Positions 8,331-17,083 of a stretch of 64,000 bases of DNA are shown piece after piece (the first letter of the stretch is position 1; each line of letters starts with the position of its first letter). This stretch comes from JBKECP01 sp047974765. Its GTDB lineage: Bacteria > Pseudomonadota > Gammaproteobacteria > Pseudomonadales > Halieaceae. The position numbers and the translations under genes were made by a program. The notes under the pieces were generated by a model. It was given only the letters and a program-made list of their open reading frames with translations. It was not told where the DNA came from and searched no databases. The DNA is taken from NCBI GenBank assembly GCA_047974765.1, contig JBKECP010000034.1, positions 1-64,000 on the forward strand, written 5' to 3'.

Positions 8331-10100
8331 ATGGCCGATTACCGTGCCCCCCTAGACGATATGACCTTTCTGATTGATGAGCTGCTGGATGCAGGTGGCC
8401 GCCTTGGCGCCCTGCCGCAGTATGAGGAGTTTGGTGTCGGGCCGGAACTGACCGCCGCACTGCTGGGTGAAGCCGGCAAACTGGCAGGTGGTGTGATCTC
8501 TCCGCTACGCCGTGCTGGCGATACTCAGCCGGCCCGTTGTAATGATGGCAAAGTCAGTATTACGCCCGGTTATGATGAAGCGCTGCGCCAGTTGGGTGAA
8601 GGCGGCTGGCATGGTATTGCTGCTGATCAGGCCTACGGCGGGCAGGGGCTGCCGGAAATTTATTCGACCGCAGCCTTTGAAATGTGGAACAGCGCTGATA
8701 TGGCGCTGGCGCTGGAGCCGATGCTCAGTATCGGTGCAGCGATGGCCCTGCAATCCCACGCCAGTGAAGAGCAAAAACAAACCTACCTGCCCAGGATGAA
8801 CAGCGGTGAATGGGCGGGTACTATGAATCTGACCGAAAGCGGAGCCGGTTCCGATCTCGGCGTGATGAAAACCCGCGCCGAACCTGAAGGTGACCACTAC
8901 CGCATCTATGGTCAGAAAATCTTTATTACCTGGGGTGATCACGAGGTTTGCGACAATATTATCCACCTGGTATTGGCCAAACTGCCTGACGCCCCCGAAG
9001 GCAGTCGTGGTATCTCGCTGTTTATCGTACCCAAATACCTGGTTAATGCCGATGGCAGTCTGGGCGAGCGCAATGATGTCTACCCTGTCTCTGTGGAGCA
9101 CAAGCTCGGTATTCACGGCAGTCCTACCTGTGTCATGGCCTTTGGCGATAAAGCCGGTGCCATTGGTTATCTGGTTGGCGAGGCCAACCACGGTCTGGCC
9201 TATATGTTCACCATGATGAATGAAGCGCGTCTGAAGGTGGGTATTCAGGGGCTGGGTATGAGTGAGTCTGCCTACCAGCTGGCGGTGGATTATGCCCGCG
9301 AACGGGTACAAGGTGGTGTGCCCATTATCGAGCACCCTGATGTCAAGCGTATGCTGATGACGATGCGGGCACAAAATGAAGCCATGCGCGCCCTGGTATT
9401 TAGCACCGCTTTACACATGGATCTGGCGCATGCCGGTCCACAGGAGGATCGCCCCGCTGAGCAGGCGCGGGTGGATTTGATGATTCCTGTTATTAAGGGA
9501 TGGTTGACAGAGGTAGGGCAGGAGGTCACTTCCCTCGGTGTGCAGGTGCACGGTGGTATGGGTTATATCGAAGAGACCGGTGCAGCACAATTTTTGCGAG
9601 ATGTACGTATTGCCGCTATTTACGAGGGTACCAATGGTATCCAGGCAGCTGATCTGGTAGGCCGTAAACTGGGTCGTGATGGTGGTGCTGCCATGGAAGT
9701 CGTCTTGGCTGAAGTGGCCCAGACGGTACAGGAGTTGCGTCAGGCAGAGAGTCGCAGTCTCGACGTTATTGGCGCTGCGCTTGGTCGCGGTCTGGACCAG
9801 ATGCGTGCCAGTACCAAAGTGGTGCTGGATGCCTGGGCTGAAGATAAAAATGTTGCTCTGGCTGCTTCTTTTGATTACATGATGCAGGCTGGTTATCTTT
9901 TCGGTGGCTGGCAACTGGCCAAAGCAGCGCTACTGTCGCGGCAGCGGATATCCGAAGATGCTGACAAGCCTTTTTATCGTTGCAAAATGGCTACAGCTGT
10001 TTACTACGCTGAACAGATTCTGCCACGCTGCGGTGCCCATGCCGGTGCTGTCGCCAATGCCGGCGGTACACTGCAAAGTTATTCTCTGGACTGGTTGTAA
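8331..10100 (+). CDS. Acyl-CoA dehydrogenase, DmdC-like (3-methylmercaptopropionyl-CoA dehydrogenase family)
   Basis: 589 residues with a good ribosome site (GAGGAG) before the ATG. It has the long acyl-CoA dehydrogenase layout: N-terminal extension (YRAPLDDMTFLIDEL), FAD-binding TMNLTESGAGSDLG, middle beta domain with SVEHKLGIHGSPTC, and the catalytic glutamate in IYEGTNGIQA (about residue 432). The C-terminal extra domain is typical of the DmdC/FadE-related class. DmdC oxidises methylmercaptopropionyl-CoA in dimethylsulfoniopropionate breakdown, but many paralogues act on ordinary acyl-CoAs. The rest of the dmd pathway is not here, so the substrate is open. rraA follows 22 bases downstream. 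Confidence 0.85.
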   Translation: MADYRAPLDDMTFLIDELLDAGGRLGALPQYEEFGVGPELTAALLGEAGKLAGGVISPLRRAGDTQPARCNDGKVSITPGYDEALRQLGEGGWHGIAADQAYGGQGLPEIYSTAAFEMWNSADMALALEPMLSIGAAMALQSHASEEQKQTYLPRMNSGEWAGTMNLTESGAGSDLGVMKTRAEPEGDHYRIYGQKIFITWGDHEVCDNIIHLVLAKLPDAPEGSRGISLFIVPKYLVNADGSLGERNDVYPVSVEHKLGIHGSPTCVMAFGDKAGAIGYLVGEANHGLAYMFTMMNEARLKVGIQGLGMSESAYQLAVDYARERVQGGVPIIEHPDVKRMLMTMRAQNEAMRALVFSTALHMDLAHAGPQEDRPAEQARVDLMIPVIKGWLTEVGQEVTSLGVQVHGGMGYIEETGAAQFLRDVRIAAIYEGTNGIQAADLVGRKLGRDGGAAMEVVLAEVAQTVQELRQAESRSLDVIGAALGRGLDQMRASTKVVLDAWAEDKNVALAASFDYMMQAGYLFGGWQLAKAALLSRQRISEDADKPFYRCKMATAVYYAEQILPRCGAHAGAVANAGGTLQSYSLDWL

Positions 10101-10122
10101 GCAGCTGCTAAGGAGCTAAAAG

Positions 10123-10608
10123 GTGAGTGCAAGTGAGTTTTCTACTCCCGATCTGTCTGATGCCGCCCCGCAGGCACTGGCTATCGAGCTGTCCTGGCGG
10201 AACTACGGTGCGCGGCGAAAATTTTGTGGTCAGGCAGTAACGATCAAATGTCATGAGGACAATTCACTGGTTAAAGCCCTGGTTGATCAACCCGGTGCGG
10301 GCCAGGTTATTGTGGTTGACGGTGGTGGTTCGCACCGCCGCGCCTTACTGGGCGATATGCTGGCAGAGAAGGCCGCCCAAAATGGTTGGTCCGGGCTTGT
10401 TATCAACGGTGTTATTCGTGATGTTGATGAAATCGGGGTAATAGATCTTGGCGTGCAGGCTCTGGGGAGTGTGCCACTGAAAACCGACAAGCGTGGTGAA
10501 GGTCAGCAGGGTATAGCGCTTCACTTTGGTGGCGTTATCATTGAGCCAGGTGATTACATTTACGCTGACAATAACGGTGTGCTGGTGAGTAAACAATCGC
10601 TGTTGTGA
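10123..10608 (+). CDS. rraA: RraA-family protein, regulator of ribonuclease E activity
   Basis: 161 residues, matching E. coli RraA in length and sequence pattern: FCGQAVTIKCHEDNSLVKAL, VIVVDGGGSHRRALLGD, GWSGLVINGVIRDVDEI, and NFGGV/ADNNGV-type C-terminal motifs (HFGGVIIEPGDYIYADNNG). RraA binds RNase E and inhibits mRNA turnover. Relatives with an intact R-x20-D centre act as HMG/oxaloacetate aldolases, and GGGSHRRA with VIRDVDE keeps such an arrangement, so a metabolic role is not excluded. The GTG start has AGGAG about 9 bases upstream. It follows the dehydrogenase closely and is probably co-transcribed; a hairpin lies just after it. Confidence 0.9.
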   Translation: MSASEFSTPDLSDAAPQALAIELSWRNYGARRKFCGQAVTIKCHEDNSLVKALVDQPGAGQVIVVDGGGSHRRALLGDMLAEKAAQNGWSGLVINGVIRDVDEIGVIDLGVQALGSVPLKTDKRGEGQQGIALHFGGVIIEPGDYIYADNNGVLVSKQSLL

Positions 10609-10621
10609 GGGCGGTGGTACT

Positions 10622-10644
10622 GGCTGTGCCGGGCTGGCACAGCC
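10622..10644 (+). terminator. Hairpin downstream of rraA
   Basis: GGCTGTGCC, loop GGGCT, GGCACAGCC: a perfect 9-bp stem 13 bases after the rraA stop. There is no U-run after it, so termination strength is uncertain. Confidence 0.55.
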
Positions 10645-10668
10645 AATACACAACCAATACCATCCGGC

Positions 10669-11140
10669 TTACAGCAGCTGCATAAGAAAACCCAGGTCCC
10701 GGCTGTCAAAATTATGCAGATTGGGGACAATGGCAGCCAGTTCCTCCGCTGAAAAATCAGCGTACCAGCGAGCTAGCATTGCCCCGTACTCATCGCCGAC
10801 GATTGGTGCCGGAGAGGGCTTCCTCATTCAGCAAAATGGCTTTTATCACTGCACCCGGATCACCGCGCACACCACTGCCATTATCATTGAATCTGGAATC
10901 CGCCGTTGGACGTGTCCAATGGTGCTGTAATCGGTGTGTCAGGCAAGGCGCGACAGCGCCGCGGGCTGATTGCCCGCAAGGTGAGTGCGATCAAAGACCA
11001 GAAGCCCGGTATCCATACGGCTTTCAAGAAGAAAACAAGTGCTCGACTGCGGAATCTAGGTTGAATATTGCCGCCATGCGGTGGATATAGGCTGCCGAAA
11101 GATTGCTGCTAACCAGCCGGTGAATACCCTGGCAAAACCT
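10669..11140 (-). pseudogene. Fused relic of adjacent DUF1800 and DUF1501 genes, interrupted by a MITE
   Basis: On the minus strand, 11140 to 11067 reads ..HRLVSSNLSAAYIHRMAAIFN. After the element, 10886 onward continues NDNGSGVRGDPGAVIKAILLNEEA. Joined, this is the conserved C-terminal stretch of DUF1800 proteins. The frame then stops, and a shifted frame reads VGDEYGAMLARWYADFSAEE and later NLHNFDSRDLGFLMQLL before a stop at 10669; that is the usual C-terminal end of DUF1501 proteins. DUF1800 and DUF1501 genes normally sit side by side in this order, so a deletion has removed the end of one and most of the other. An in-frame stop just upstream of 11140 marks the limit of recognisable coding. 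The assignment rests on remembered family consensus. Confidence 0.7.
10893..11060. mobile_element. 168-bp MITE-like element with terminal inverted repeats and target duplication
   Basis: The ends are CTGGAATCCGCCGTTG and, inverted, CCTAGATTCCGCAGTCG. TTGAAT flanks it on both sides (10887-10892 and 11061-11066), and removing the element restores a continuous DUF1800 reading across that point. Inside are two adjacent perfect hairpins, GGCGC-GACA-GCGCC at 10947-10960 and GCGGGC-TGATT-GCCCGC at 10961-10977. No transposase is encoded, so it would need one supplied in trans. A partial copy lies at 4583. Confidence 0.65.
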
Positions 11141-11210
11141 TTAATTTCATTGCCAGGGATTGTCAGGGATTGTCAGTTTTCCGGTGATCAATCTGTCTCA
11201 CTCGAATCTG

Positions 11211-12044
11211 TTAGAGCAGGCGCATGGACAAATCGAGCGCCTTGCAATCCTTGGTCAGTGCGCCAATGGAAATAAAATCAACACCCGTTTCTGCTACAGA
11301 TCTGAGTGTGGTATCGGTGATATTGCCGGAGGCTTCCAGTTCACTGCGGCCCCTGGTCAGGGCTACCGCCTGACACAGTGCCTCCAGGCTGAAATTATCG
11401 AGCATAATACGGTCACTGGCTGCTGCCAGCGCCTGGTCGAGTTCATCAAAAGATTCCACCTCTACTTCCACCGGTTTGCCCGGTGCCAGTTGCCGGGCCA
11501 TACGGATTGCTTCAGCAATACTGCCGCAGGCTTTAATGTGATTTTCCTTGATCAGATAGGCATCGTATAAGCCGATTCGGTGATTGTGACAGCCACCACA
11601 GGTGACAGCGTATTTTTGTGCCAGTCGCAGACCGGGAATGGTTTTGCGAGTATCGAGCAGGCGCACACCGGTACCTTCAACAAGATCTGCATAGGCCTGA
11701 CAGCGGGTGGCGGTACCGGATAATAACTGTAGGAAATTGAGTGCGCTGCGCTCGGCACTGAGCAGGCTGCGGGCGGGGCCGGCGAGTGTGAGCAGGCGAT
11801 CACCGGCGGTGATGCGCTCACCGTCGCTGTGCATCCATTCAATAGTGATGTTGGCATCAACCTGGGTAAAAATCTCATTCACCCAGTCCTGGCCACAAAG
11901 TATGCCGTTTTCGCGCGTGATTACATGAGCTTTGGCCTGCGTGTCCGATGGAATGAGAGCGGCGGTAATATCGCCATCACCGATATCTTCAGTGAGTGCG
12001 GCAGCAACATTCTGCCGGATAATATCCGGGTGGGGGAGCGACAT
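11211..12044 (-). CDS. nadC: Nicotinate-nucleotide pyrophosphorylase (quinolinate phosphoribosyltransferase)
   Basis: 277 residues, the usual NadC length. Clear family motifs are ALTEDIGDGDITAALIP at the N-terminus, ALNFLQLLSGTATRC, LLDTRKTIPGLRLAQKYAVTCGGCHNHRIGLYDAYLIKENH with phosphoribosyl-pyrophosphate-binding residues, VEVEVE and IMLDNFS, and VDFISIGALTKDCKALDLSMR at the end. It converts quinolinate and PRPP to nicotinate mononucleotide in NAD synthesis. It is divergent from ampD with a 176-base gap. This nadC/ampD neighbourhood is common in gammaproteobacteria. Confidence 0.97.
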   Translation of the reverse strand: MSLPHPDIIRQNVAAALTEDIGDGDITAALIPSDTQAKAHVITRENGILCGQDWVNEIFTQVDANITIEWMHSDGERITAGDRLLTLAGPARSLLSAERSALNFLQLLSGTATRCQAYADLVEGTGVRLLDTRKTIPGLRLAQKYAVTCGGCHNHRIGLYDAYLIKENHIKACGSIAEAIRMARQLAPGKPVEVEVESFDELDQALAAASDRIMLDNFSLEALCQAVALTRGRSELEASGNITDTTLRSVAETGVDFISIGALTKDCKALDLSMRLL

Positions 12045-12220
12045 GGGTGGAATCTCTTGTTAGTTGTTGATCAATACTGGCCGGGCAATTCTAGCAGCTT
12101 GAATACTGTAACGTCAGCGCCGGTATTTACTGCATGCCGGTGTTTACTGTACGGAGTATATGTTGAGTCAGTCTGGCAGCCTCCATTACCATATACAGCA
12201 AGCTGTAGCTGTCCTGGAAT

Positions 12221-12820
12221 GTGCCGATGGGTATGGATGATCAAACAGATAGAAACTGGCAGATAGATCGGGGCTGGTTGCAGGGAGAGGGGCAGGCTGT
12301 CAGGCACAGCCCGTCACCAAATTTTGGACCGCGACCACCGGGTGTTCAGCCCGATGCGTTGGTCATTCACAATATTTCACTACCGCCGGGTCGCTATGGC
12401 GGCGATGAGATTGAACATCTGTTCACTAACTGCCTGGATTGGGATGCCCATCCTTATTTTCAGGCAATTCGTGGGTTGACAGTCTCTGCTCATCTGCTGA
12501 TTCGCCGCGATGGTGAAATTTTACAGTTTGTCAGTTTTGATGACAGGGCGTGGCACGCGGGGCAGTCCTGTTTCGAGGGGCGGGGTAACTGTAATGACTT
12601 CAGTATTGGTATTGAACTCGAAGGCAGTGATGATGTGCCCTATTGTGATGAGCAATACACGGTGCTGGCGACAGTAACACGCCTGCTGATTGATCGTTAC
12701 ACGGGCCTGCGTGAAGATCGCATTACCGGCCATAGTGATATTGCTCCGGGGCGCAAGACAGATCCCGGTCCCGCTTTTGACTGGCAGCGTTACCGCCAGG
12801 CTATTGGCTTTGTTTATTGA
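12221..12820 (+). CDS. ampD: 1,6-anhydro-N-acetylmuramyl-L-alanine amidase
   Basis: 199 residues as drawn. It has the amidase_2 fold: ALVIHNISLPPG supplies one zinc histidine, HLLIRRDGEILQFVSFDDRAWHAG lines the site, and GHSDIAPGRKTDPGPAF supplies the second histidine and the aspartate ligand. AmpD cleaves the stem peptide from anhydro-muropeptides in the cytoplasm during cell-wall recycling and thereby affects AmpR/AmpC-type signalling. There is no signal peptide, as expected. The start is uncertain: GTG 12221, ATG 12227 or ATG 12233, none with a strong ribosome site. The 256-base gap before the next gene contains nothing I recognise. Confidence 0.95.
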   Translation: MPMGMDDQTDRNWQIDRGWLQGEGQAVRHSPSPNFGPRPPGVQPDALVIHNISLPPGRYGGDEIEHLFTNCLDWDAHPYFQAIRGLTVSAHLLIRRDGEILQFVSFDDRAWHAGQSCFEGRGNCNDFSIGIELEGSDDVPYCDEQYTVLATVTRLLIDRYTGLREDRITGHSDIAPGRKTDPGPAFDWQRYRQAIGFVY

Positions 12821-13076
12821 AACAGGGTTTTCCGGGATCGAGAACTCTGGGGGCGGGGTTTGGATAAGCCGTGTCTTTTATAGCACTTTTACAGCACAGC
12901 GCCGGTTTCTGGCGGGTGGTTTGTGTGCTGATAACCCTGGTCGGCTGAAAATATCTGCAACAATATTGGTGCTCACCTGAAGGTTGTCAGACTGCTATAC
13001 TGGCTGGCGGGCAGTGGTATCGCTTGTTGGGCAAGCAGATGCCATAAGTAGATAAATCACACGCACGGGTAATAGC

Positions 13077-14642
13077 ATGTCCAATGAACGTAGGGATGCG
13101 ACCCTGCCATCAGTAATGGCGGAGCTTTCAAGCGTAGTACCTGATTGTGCACTGAGTCTTACCATTGTATTTCACCCCTGTCTTGCGCGCATTGGCCAAC
13201 ACTGGTGTTTGCCACTGACCGGAGAGACCATACGCCAGCCAGTGGGTCGTTACCAACCTCTGTTTGATAATACTGATCCTGCTGCGCTTAACGCCGGTGT
13301 GGCCTTGAATGATTCCCATATCTCCCGGCGTGCGCTTGTGCTTGCGGCCAGTCCGGCAGGTGTTACGTTATCCAGGGTTTCCGGTGCCAGTCGCTGCCTG
13401 GTGCAGGGTGAGGAGCTAAATGGATGCTGTGAACTGTCACCACAGGTCTTGCAGTGCGGAGTGAGTCTTCAGCTGGGGCATGCGGTGGTGCTTTGGCTGC
13501 GATTCGGGCCGGTTTGCACTGAATCAAGTACAGATCAGCAAGTGGGTCGCAGTGCTTTGCTTGGTGGGAGTGCGACGATGTCCTGCCTGCGAAGGCAGAT
13601 TCAACGCGCTGCGGCTACTGACCTGGATGTGTTGATTCTTGGAGAGACAGGCGCAGGCAAGGAGCTGGTGGCCAATGAGATTCACAGTGCCAGCGAACGT
13701 GCCGGACAGCCACTGGTGTCAATCAATATGTCGGCCATTCCGACCAGTTTGGCACCAGCGCTGCTTTTTGGTAGTGCGCGCGGTGCTTATACCGGTGCCA
13801 CCCAGGCGCAGACGGGTTATTTCCAGCAAGCGGCTAACGGCAGTTTGTTTATGGATGAAATTGGCGATGTACCGGCAGAGATACAACCGCAGCTGCTGCG
13901 GGCTTTGCAACAGCGTGAAATCCAGGTGGTGGGTGGTAATCTCGAATCTATAAATGTGCGAATTATCGCCGCTACTGATTGTGATCTGGATGCGGACGAT
14001 TGCAGTTTTGACTCTGCATTACGTCACCGCCTGGGTTGTCTTGAAATTCATCTGCCGAGTTTGCGGGATCACGCAGAAGATATTGGTCAGCTCCTGCTGC
14101 ATTTTCTGCGCAGTTGTGCGCAGCAAATTGGCAGTTCCCTTACGTTTCCCGATGAGTATTCAGATCCGCTGATTATTGCGCGCTGGGCCGATACTTTTCG
14201 TTTGTTCAGCCAGTGCAAATGGCCCGGTAATGTTCGTGAATTGTGTAATGCTGCGCAGCAGTTGCTGGTAGCTAGTGATCATGTTCTGGCTGTGCCCGAT
14301 TCACTGCTGAAACGTCTGGGACCGCTGTCAATATCGATGCCTGTGCAGGAGACTCGTGATGATTTGCGTATGAGCATTGAAGTCAATGAAAACATGGTGC
14401 GTCAGGCCATGGCCGATAATGCCTATGAGGTCAGTGCGGCAGCCAAGGCGCTGGGTGTATCGCGGCAGGTCGTTTACCGGCGGCTGGAAGAGTTACCGGA
14501 TTTTCGCCTGGTATCAGATATTCCCGAAAGTGAAATTATCAATGCCCTGGCATCGGTTGGCGGCAATGTCAGGCAAGCCGCCGGCGAACTGGCCGTTTCT
14601 TATCGGGCTTTGAAAAACAGATTGGGTTCACGGATACGCTGA
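13077..14642 (+). CDS. Sigma54-dependent activator with N-terminal FHA-like domain
   Basis: 521 residues. Residues about 50-120 resemble a forkhead-associated domain (VGR..., then NDSHISRRALVL, then a NG-type end), which would bind phosphothreonine. The AAA+ core has Walker A GETGAGKE (189-196), the sigma54-contact loop as GAYTGA (236-241, Tyr for the usual Phe) and Walker B LFMDEIGD (257-264). WPGNVREL and two Fis-like helix-turn-helix stretches follow at the C-terminus. There is no receiver domain. The Ser/Thr kinase gene begins 4 bases after its stop, so the simplest reading is that the kinase controls this activator through the FHA domain. Targets are unknown. Confidence 0.87.
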   Translation: MSNERRDATLPSVMAELSSVVPDCALSLTIVFHPCLARIGQHWCLPLTGETIRQPVGRYQPLFDNTDPAALNAGVALNDSHISRRALVLAASPAGVTLSRVSGASRCLVQGEELNGCCELSPQVLQCGVSLQLGHAVVLWLRFGPVCTESSTDQQVGRSALLGGSATMSCLRRQIQRAAATDLDVLILGETGAGKELVANEIHSASERAGQPLVSINMSAIPTSLAPALLFGSARGAYTGATQAQTGYFQQAANGSLFMDEIGDVPAEIQPQLLRALQQREIQVVGGNLESINVRIIAATDCDLDADDCSFDSALRHRLGCLEIHLPSLRDHAEDIGQLLLHFLRSCAQQIGSSLTFPDEYSDPLIIARWADTFRLFSQCKWPGNVRELCNAAQQLLVASDHVLAVPDSLLKRLGPLSISMPVQETRDDLRMSIEVNENMVRQAMADNAYEVSAAAKALGVSRQVVYRRLEELPDFRLVSDIPESEIINALASVGGNVRQAAGELAVSYRALKNRLGSRIR

Positions 14643-14646
14643 CAGT

Positions 14647-16086
14647 ATGAGTCACAGCTCCCGTATCGGCCGTTATCGCATCTTGCGTCTGTTGCGGCAG
14701 GGTGGGCAGGGTTCGGTATATCTGGGTTATGACGAAGAGTTGCAGCGGCGAGTGGCCGTTAAACTTTACCGGCTGCCGGATGAGCGCGAAGGCCGCCGCC
14801 TGGTGCTGGATGAAGCCAGAGCCATTGCCTCGATAGAAAATGACCGGATTGTGCGCATCTATGACGTTATCAGTGCGGGTTGGCATCTGGCGATGATTAT
14901 GGAATATGTGCCGGGTTGTGATCTGGAAGAATTGCAGGAACAGATGCCTCTGTCACTACAGGCAGTGCTGGATATTGGCAGTGAATTGGCGGCGGCGCTG
15001 GCAGTGGTGCGTCAGCAGGGGCTGGTTCACGGCGACCTGAAGGCCAGTAATGTGCTGGTGTCTGAGCAGGGCAGGGTATTGCTGAGTGATTTTGGTATTG
15101 CCAGCCTGTCGGGAAGTAAAGCCGTTGCAGGCAGCTTGACAGCTTTGACGCCTGAGCAGTTGCGTGGTGAGCCTGTGGATATTCGTTCGGATCTGTTTGC
15201 CCTGGCTTGCCTGCTATATCGCCTGATCAGTGGTCGACACCCTTTTGTCGATGCCAGTGGTGTACTGGATCACCAGCGCTTGCTGACTGAAGAGGTGGCT
15301 CCTCTACCTGCTGTAATGGTTGATGGTTCACCTGTACCCGAGCCACTTATTCATTTGCTTGCCCATCTGCTACAAAAAGACCCGGCCCTGCGCCCTGATA
15401 ATACTAATGATCTGAGACAGGTATTGCGAAACCTGCAGCGAGAACAGGCTCGGCCAATAACAGGCTCGTTACTGGCAGGAGTGCAGTCGCATGAGCGCGG
15501 TCAAACCGAGGATGATCTACCGCCACCTATTCCCCGTGCTTTGCAAAAAGAACGTCATTCACAACTGGGTGACTGGCGTGGCTTTGTTGATTTTGGTTTT
15601 AACGATATTGTTCGCCTGTCGCGGCAGCCCTATATTCAGCGCTGGTTGCTGGTACTGCTGTCAATATTGGTCATAGTGCTTGTATTGGTTTGGCCCCGGG
15701 CTCACCGGGTTGAGCTGGTAGTACCTGTTTTTCAGCTACAGGAATCGTTTTATCGGCCACCGGAGGTGTCTGAGGAATGGTTGCGATCCCGTGTCTGTGA
15801 GGCTGCACGAAAGGCAAATGCCAACCTCAGTTTTTTTAATGCGCCGGATAATTGTCCGTCAGCCGATGCCGGTTTTGCTGGCAACAGGCCGGGGCCGCCG
15901 GTGGATGAGGTGCTGGATATCAGTTTGCACTGTAATAATGAATTTTGCCTGTTGGGTTTAACCCGGCAAACAAAAACTGAAAGCCATTACCATCAGGCGG
16001 TACTGTTTGATGATATGTCCTTGCTTCAATGGTCAAATGTGACGGCTGATCTGGTCACTCAGGTCTATACCGGTGACAGCCTGTGA
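14647..16086 (+). CDS. Membrane-anchored Hanks-type Ser/Thr protein kinase
   Basis: 479 residues. The kinase domain spans about residues 9-265: Gly-rich loop RQGGQGSVYLG, VAVKLY lysine (K39), HGDLKASN catalytic loop (HGD instead of HRD; Asp 130 kept), DFG (148-150) and TPEQ for APE. A juxtamembrane region precedes one transmembrane helix (about 333-349, WLLVLLSILVIVLVLVW) and a periplasmic C-terminal domain of about 130 residues that I do not recognise; it has Cys residues that could form disulfides (CEAAR, DNCPS, HCNNEFCLLG). HGD in place of HRD is common in arginine-lacking kinases that need no activation-loop phosphorylation. It is paired with the upstream FHA-sigma54 activator. The 3' end overlaps the convergent panE by 22 bases. 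Confidence 0.9.
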   Translation: MSHSSRIGRYRILRLLRQGGQGSVYLGYDEELQRRVAVKLYRLPDEREGRRLVLDEARAIASIENDRIVRIYDVISAGWHLAMIMEYVPGCDLEELQEQMPLSLQAVLDIGSELAAALAVVRQQGLVHGDLKASNVLVSEQGRVLLSDFGIASLSGSKAVAGSLTALTPEQLRGEPVDIRSDLFALACLLYRLISGRHPFVDASGVLDHQRLLTEEVAPLPAVMVDGSPVPEPLIHLLAHLLQKDPALRPDNTNDLRQVLRNLQREQARPITGSLLAGVQSHERGQTEDDLPPPIPRALQKERHSQLGDWRGFVDFGFNDIVRLSRQPYIQRWLLVLLSILVIVLVLVWPRAHRVELVVPVFQLQESFYRPPEVSEEWLRSRVCEAARKANANLSFFNAPDNCPSADAGFAGNRPGPPVDEVLDISLHCNNEFCLLGLTRQTKTESHYHQAVLFDDMSLLQWSNVTADLVTQVYTGDSL

Positions 16087-16967
16087 AGTGCTTTCACTTT
16101 TGTCAGCAGTGCTTCATTGAGTGGCGCTGCAAGATTTTTTGCCTGTGCCTGTGCAACGACAAAGCCGGTAATGTAGTCGATTTCTGTAGGGCGGCCTGCT
16201 GTAATGTCCTGTAGCATCGATGAACGGTTATTGGCGGTTGCCCGAATAACACAAAGTACCTGTTGCTCAAGTTCTCTGGCTGCTTCGTGTTGTCCCAGAC
16301 TCTGATAAATACCGCTTAGTTCCTGGCAGAGTAAATGTACCTGCATGGCCAGTGCGGGCCGGTCGATCAGCTGGCCATTGTGACAGCGATGAATGGCCGT
16401 TAAGGGGTTGATAACACAATTGATAGCGAGTTTGCGCCACAACAGCGTGTCGATAGTGGGCGTCCACTGGCAGTTCCCCAGACCCTTGCGCCAGGGTTCA
16501 AACCAGGCTGGCGCCACTGTTTGGCCAGCCCGGCCAAGGTGAGTACTGCCGTTACCGGCATGGATAATATGCCAGCCGTCTTTGCGATAGGCGCCATCGG
16601 TAGTGGTGCCAAAAACCGGATTCAGGTAAGGCAGCCTGCTTTTTAACTCATCCGCAAAACCCATGCCATTGGATAACAATACCACCTCTGTCTGAGGGCT
16701 GAGACGATGGGCAATATTGAGTATTGCGCGGCTGACATCTACGGCCTTGGTCAATACCAGCAATTGTTTGATGGGGCTGTGTGCCCCGCTGTCTTCCCAG
16801 GCCAGACTTTGCTGCCAGCATGCCTGCTTATCCTGAATCGACAGTGTGATTGGCGTGTTGCTCGTGCAGGAGACTCTGGGCAGCAAAATAACCTCGCAGC
16901 CGACTTTTGCCAGCCGGGCCGCCATCAGGCTGCCCATTGCACCAGTACCCAGAACATGCCAGGGCAT
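16065..16967 (-). CDS. panE: 2-dehydropantoate 2-reductase
   Basis: 300 residues, the usual length. It has the N-terminal NADPH-binding GTGAMGSLMAARLAKVG, LLVLTKAVDV and VVLLSNGMG. The catalytic lysine is in LLWRKLAINCVINPLTAI, and the C-terminal substrate-binding part has SSMLQDITAGRPTEIDYITGFVV. It reduces ketopantoate to pantoate in pantothenate/CoA synthesis. The end overlaps the kinase gene by 22 bases in convergent orientation, and it is divergent from yajQ. Other PanE-fold reductases exist, but the K...N...S and E.DYI pattern fits the true enzyme. Confidence 0.92.
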   Translation of the reverse strand: MPWHVLGTGAMGSLMAARLAKVGCEVILLPRVSCTSNTPITLSIQDKQACWQQSLAWEDSGAHSPIKQLLVLTKAVDVSRAILNIAHRLSPQTEVVLLSNGMGFADELKSRLPYLNPVFGTTTDGAYRKDGWHIIHAGNGSTHLGRAGQTVAPAWFEPWRKGLGNCQWTPTIDTLLWRKLAINCVINPLTAIHRCHNGQLIDRPALAMQVHLLCQELSGIYQSLGQHEAARELEQQVLCVIRATANNRSSMLQDITAGRPTEIDYITGFVVAQAQAKNLAAPLNEALLTKVKALHRLSPV

Positions 16968-17083
16968 ACTTTAATACTCTCTGCCAGGAGATGGGAAGAT
17001 TTTGATCATTGATCAAAACCTTGTAAATGCTGTAGCGGGTATTAGCATAGAAGTTTGCTATTTGTGATCCGGAGTTTTGCACT

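Noticed and set aside
8505..9374. 289-codon open frame antisense to the acyl-CoA dehydrogenase
   Set aside because: It lies wholly inside a gene with conserved FAD and acyl-CoA motifs; His/Thr-rich antisense composition.
10721..11090. Short plus-strand open frames over the MITE/relic region
   Set aside because: The minus-strand reading gives DUF1800/DUF1501 signatures; plus frames have no support.
16490..16515. GGTTCAAACC stretch resembling a tRNA T-arm
   Set aside because: It lies inside panE and no cloverleaf can be built around it.
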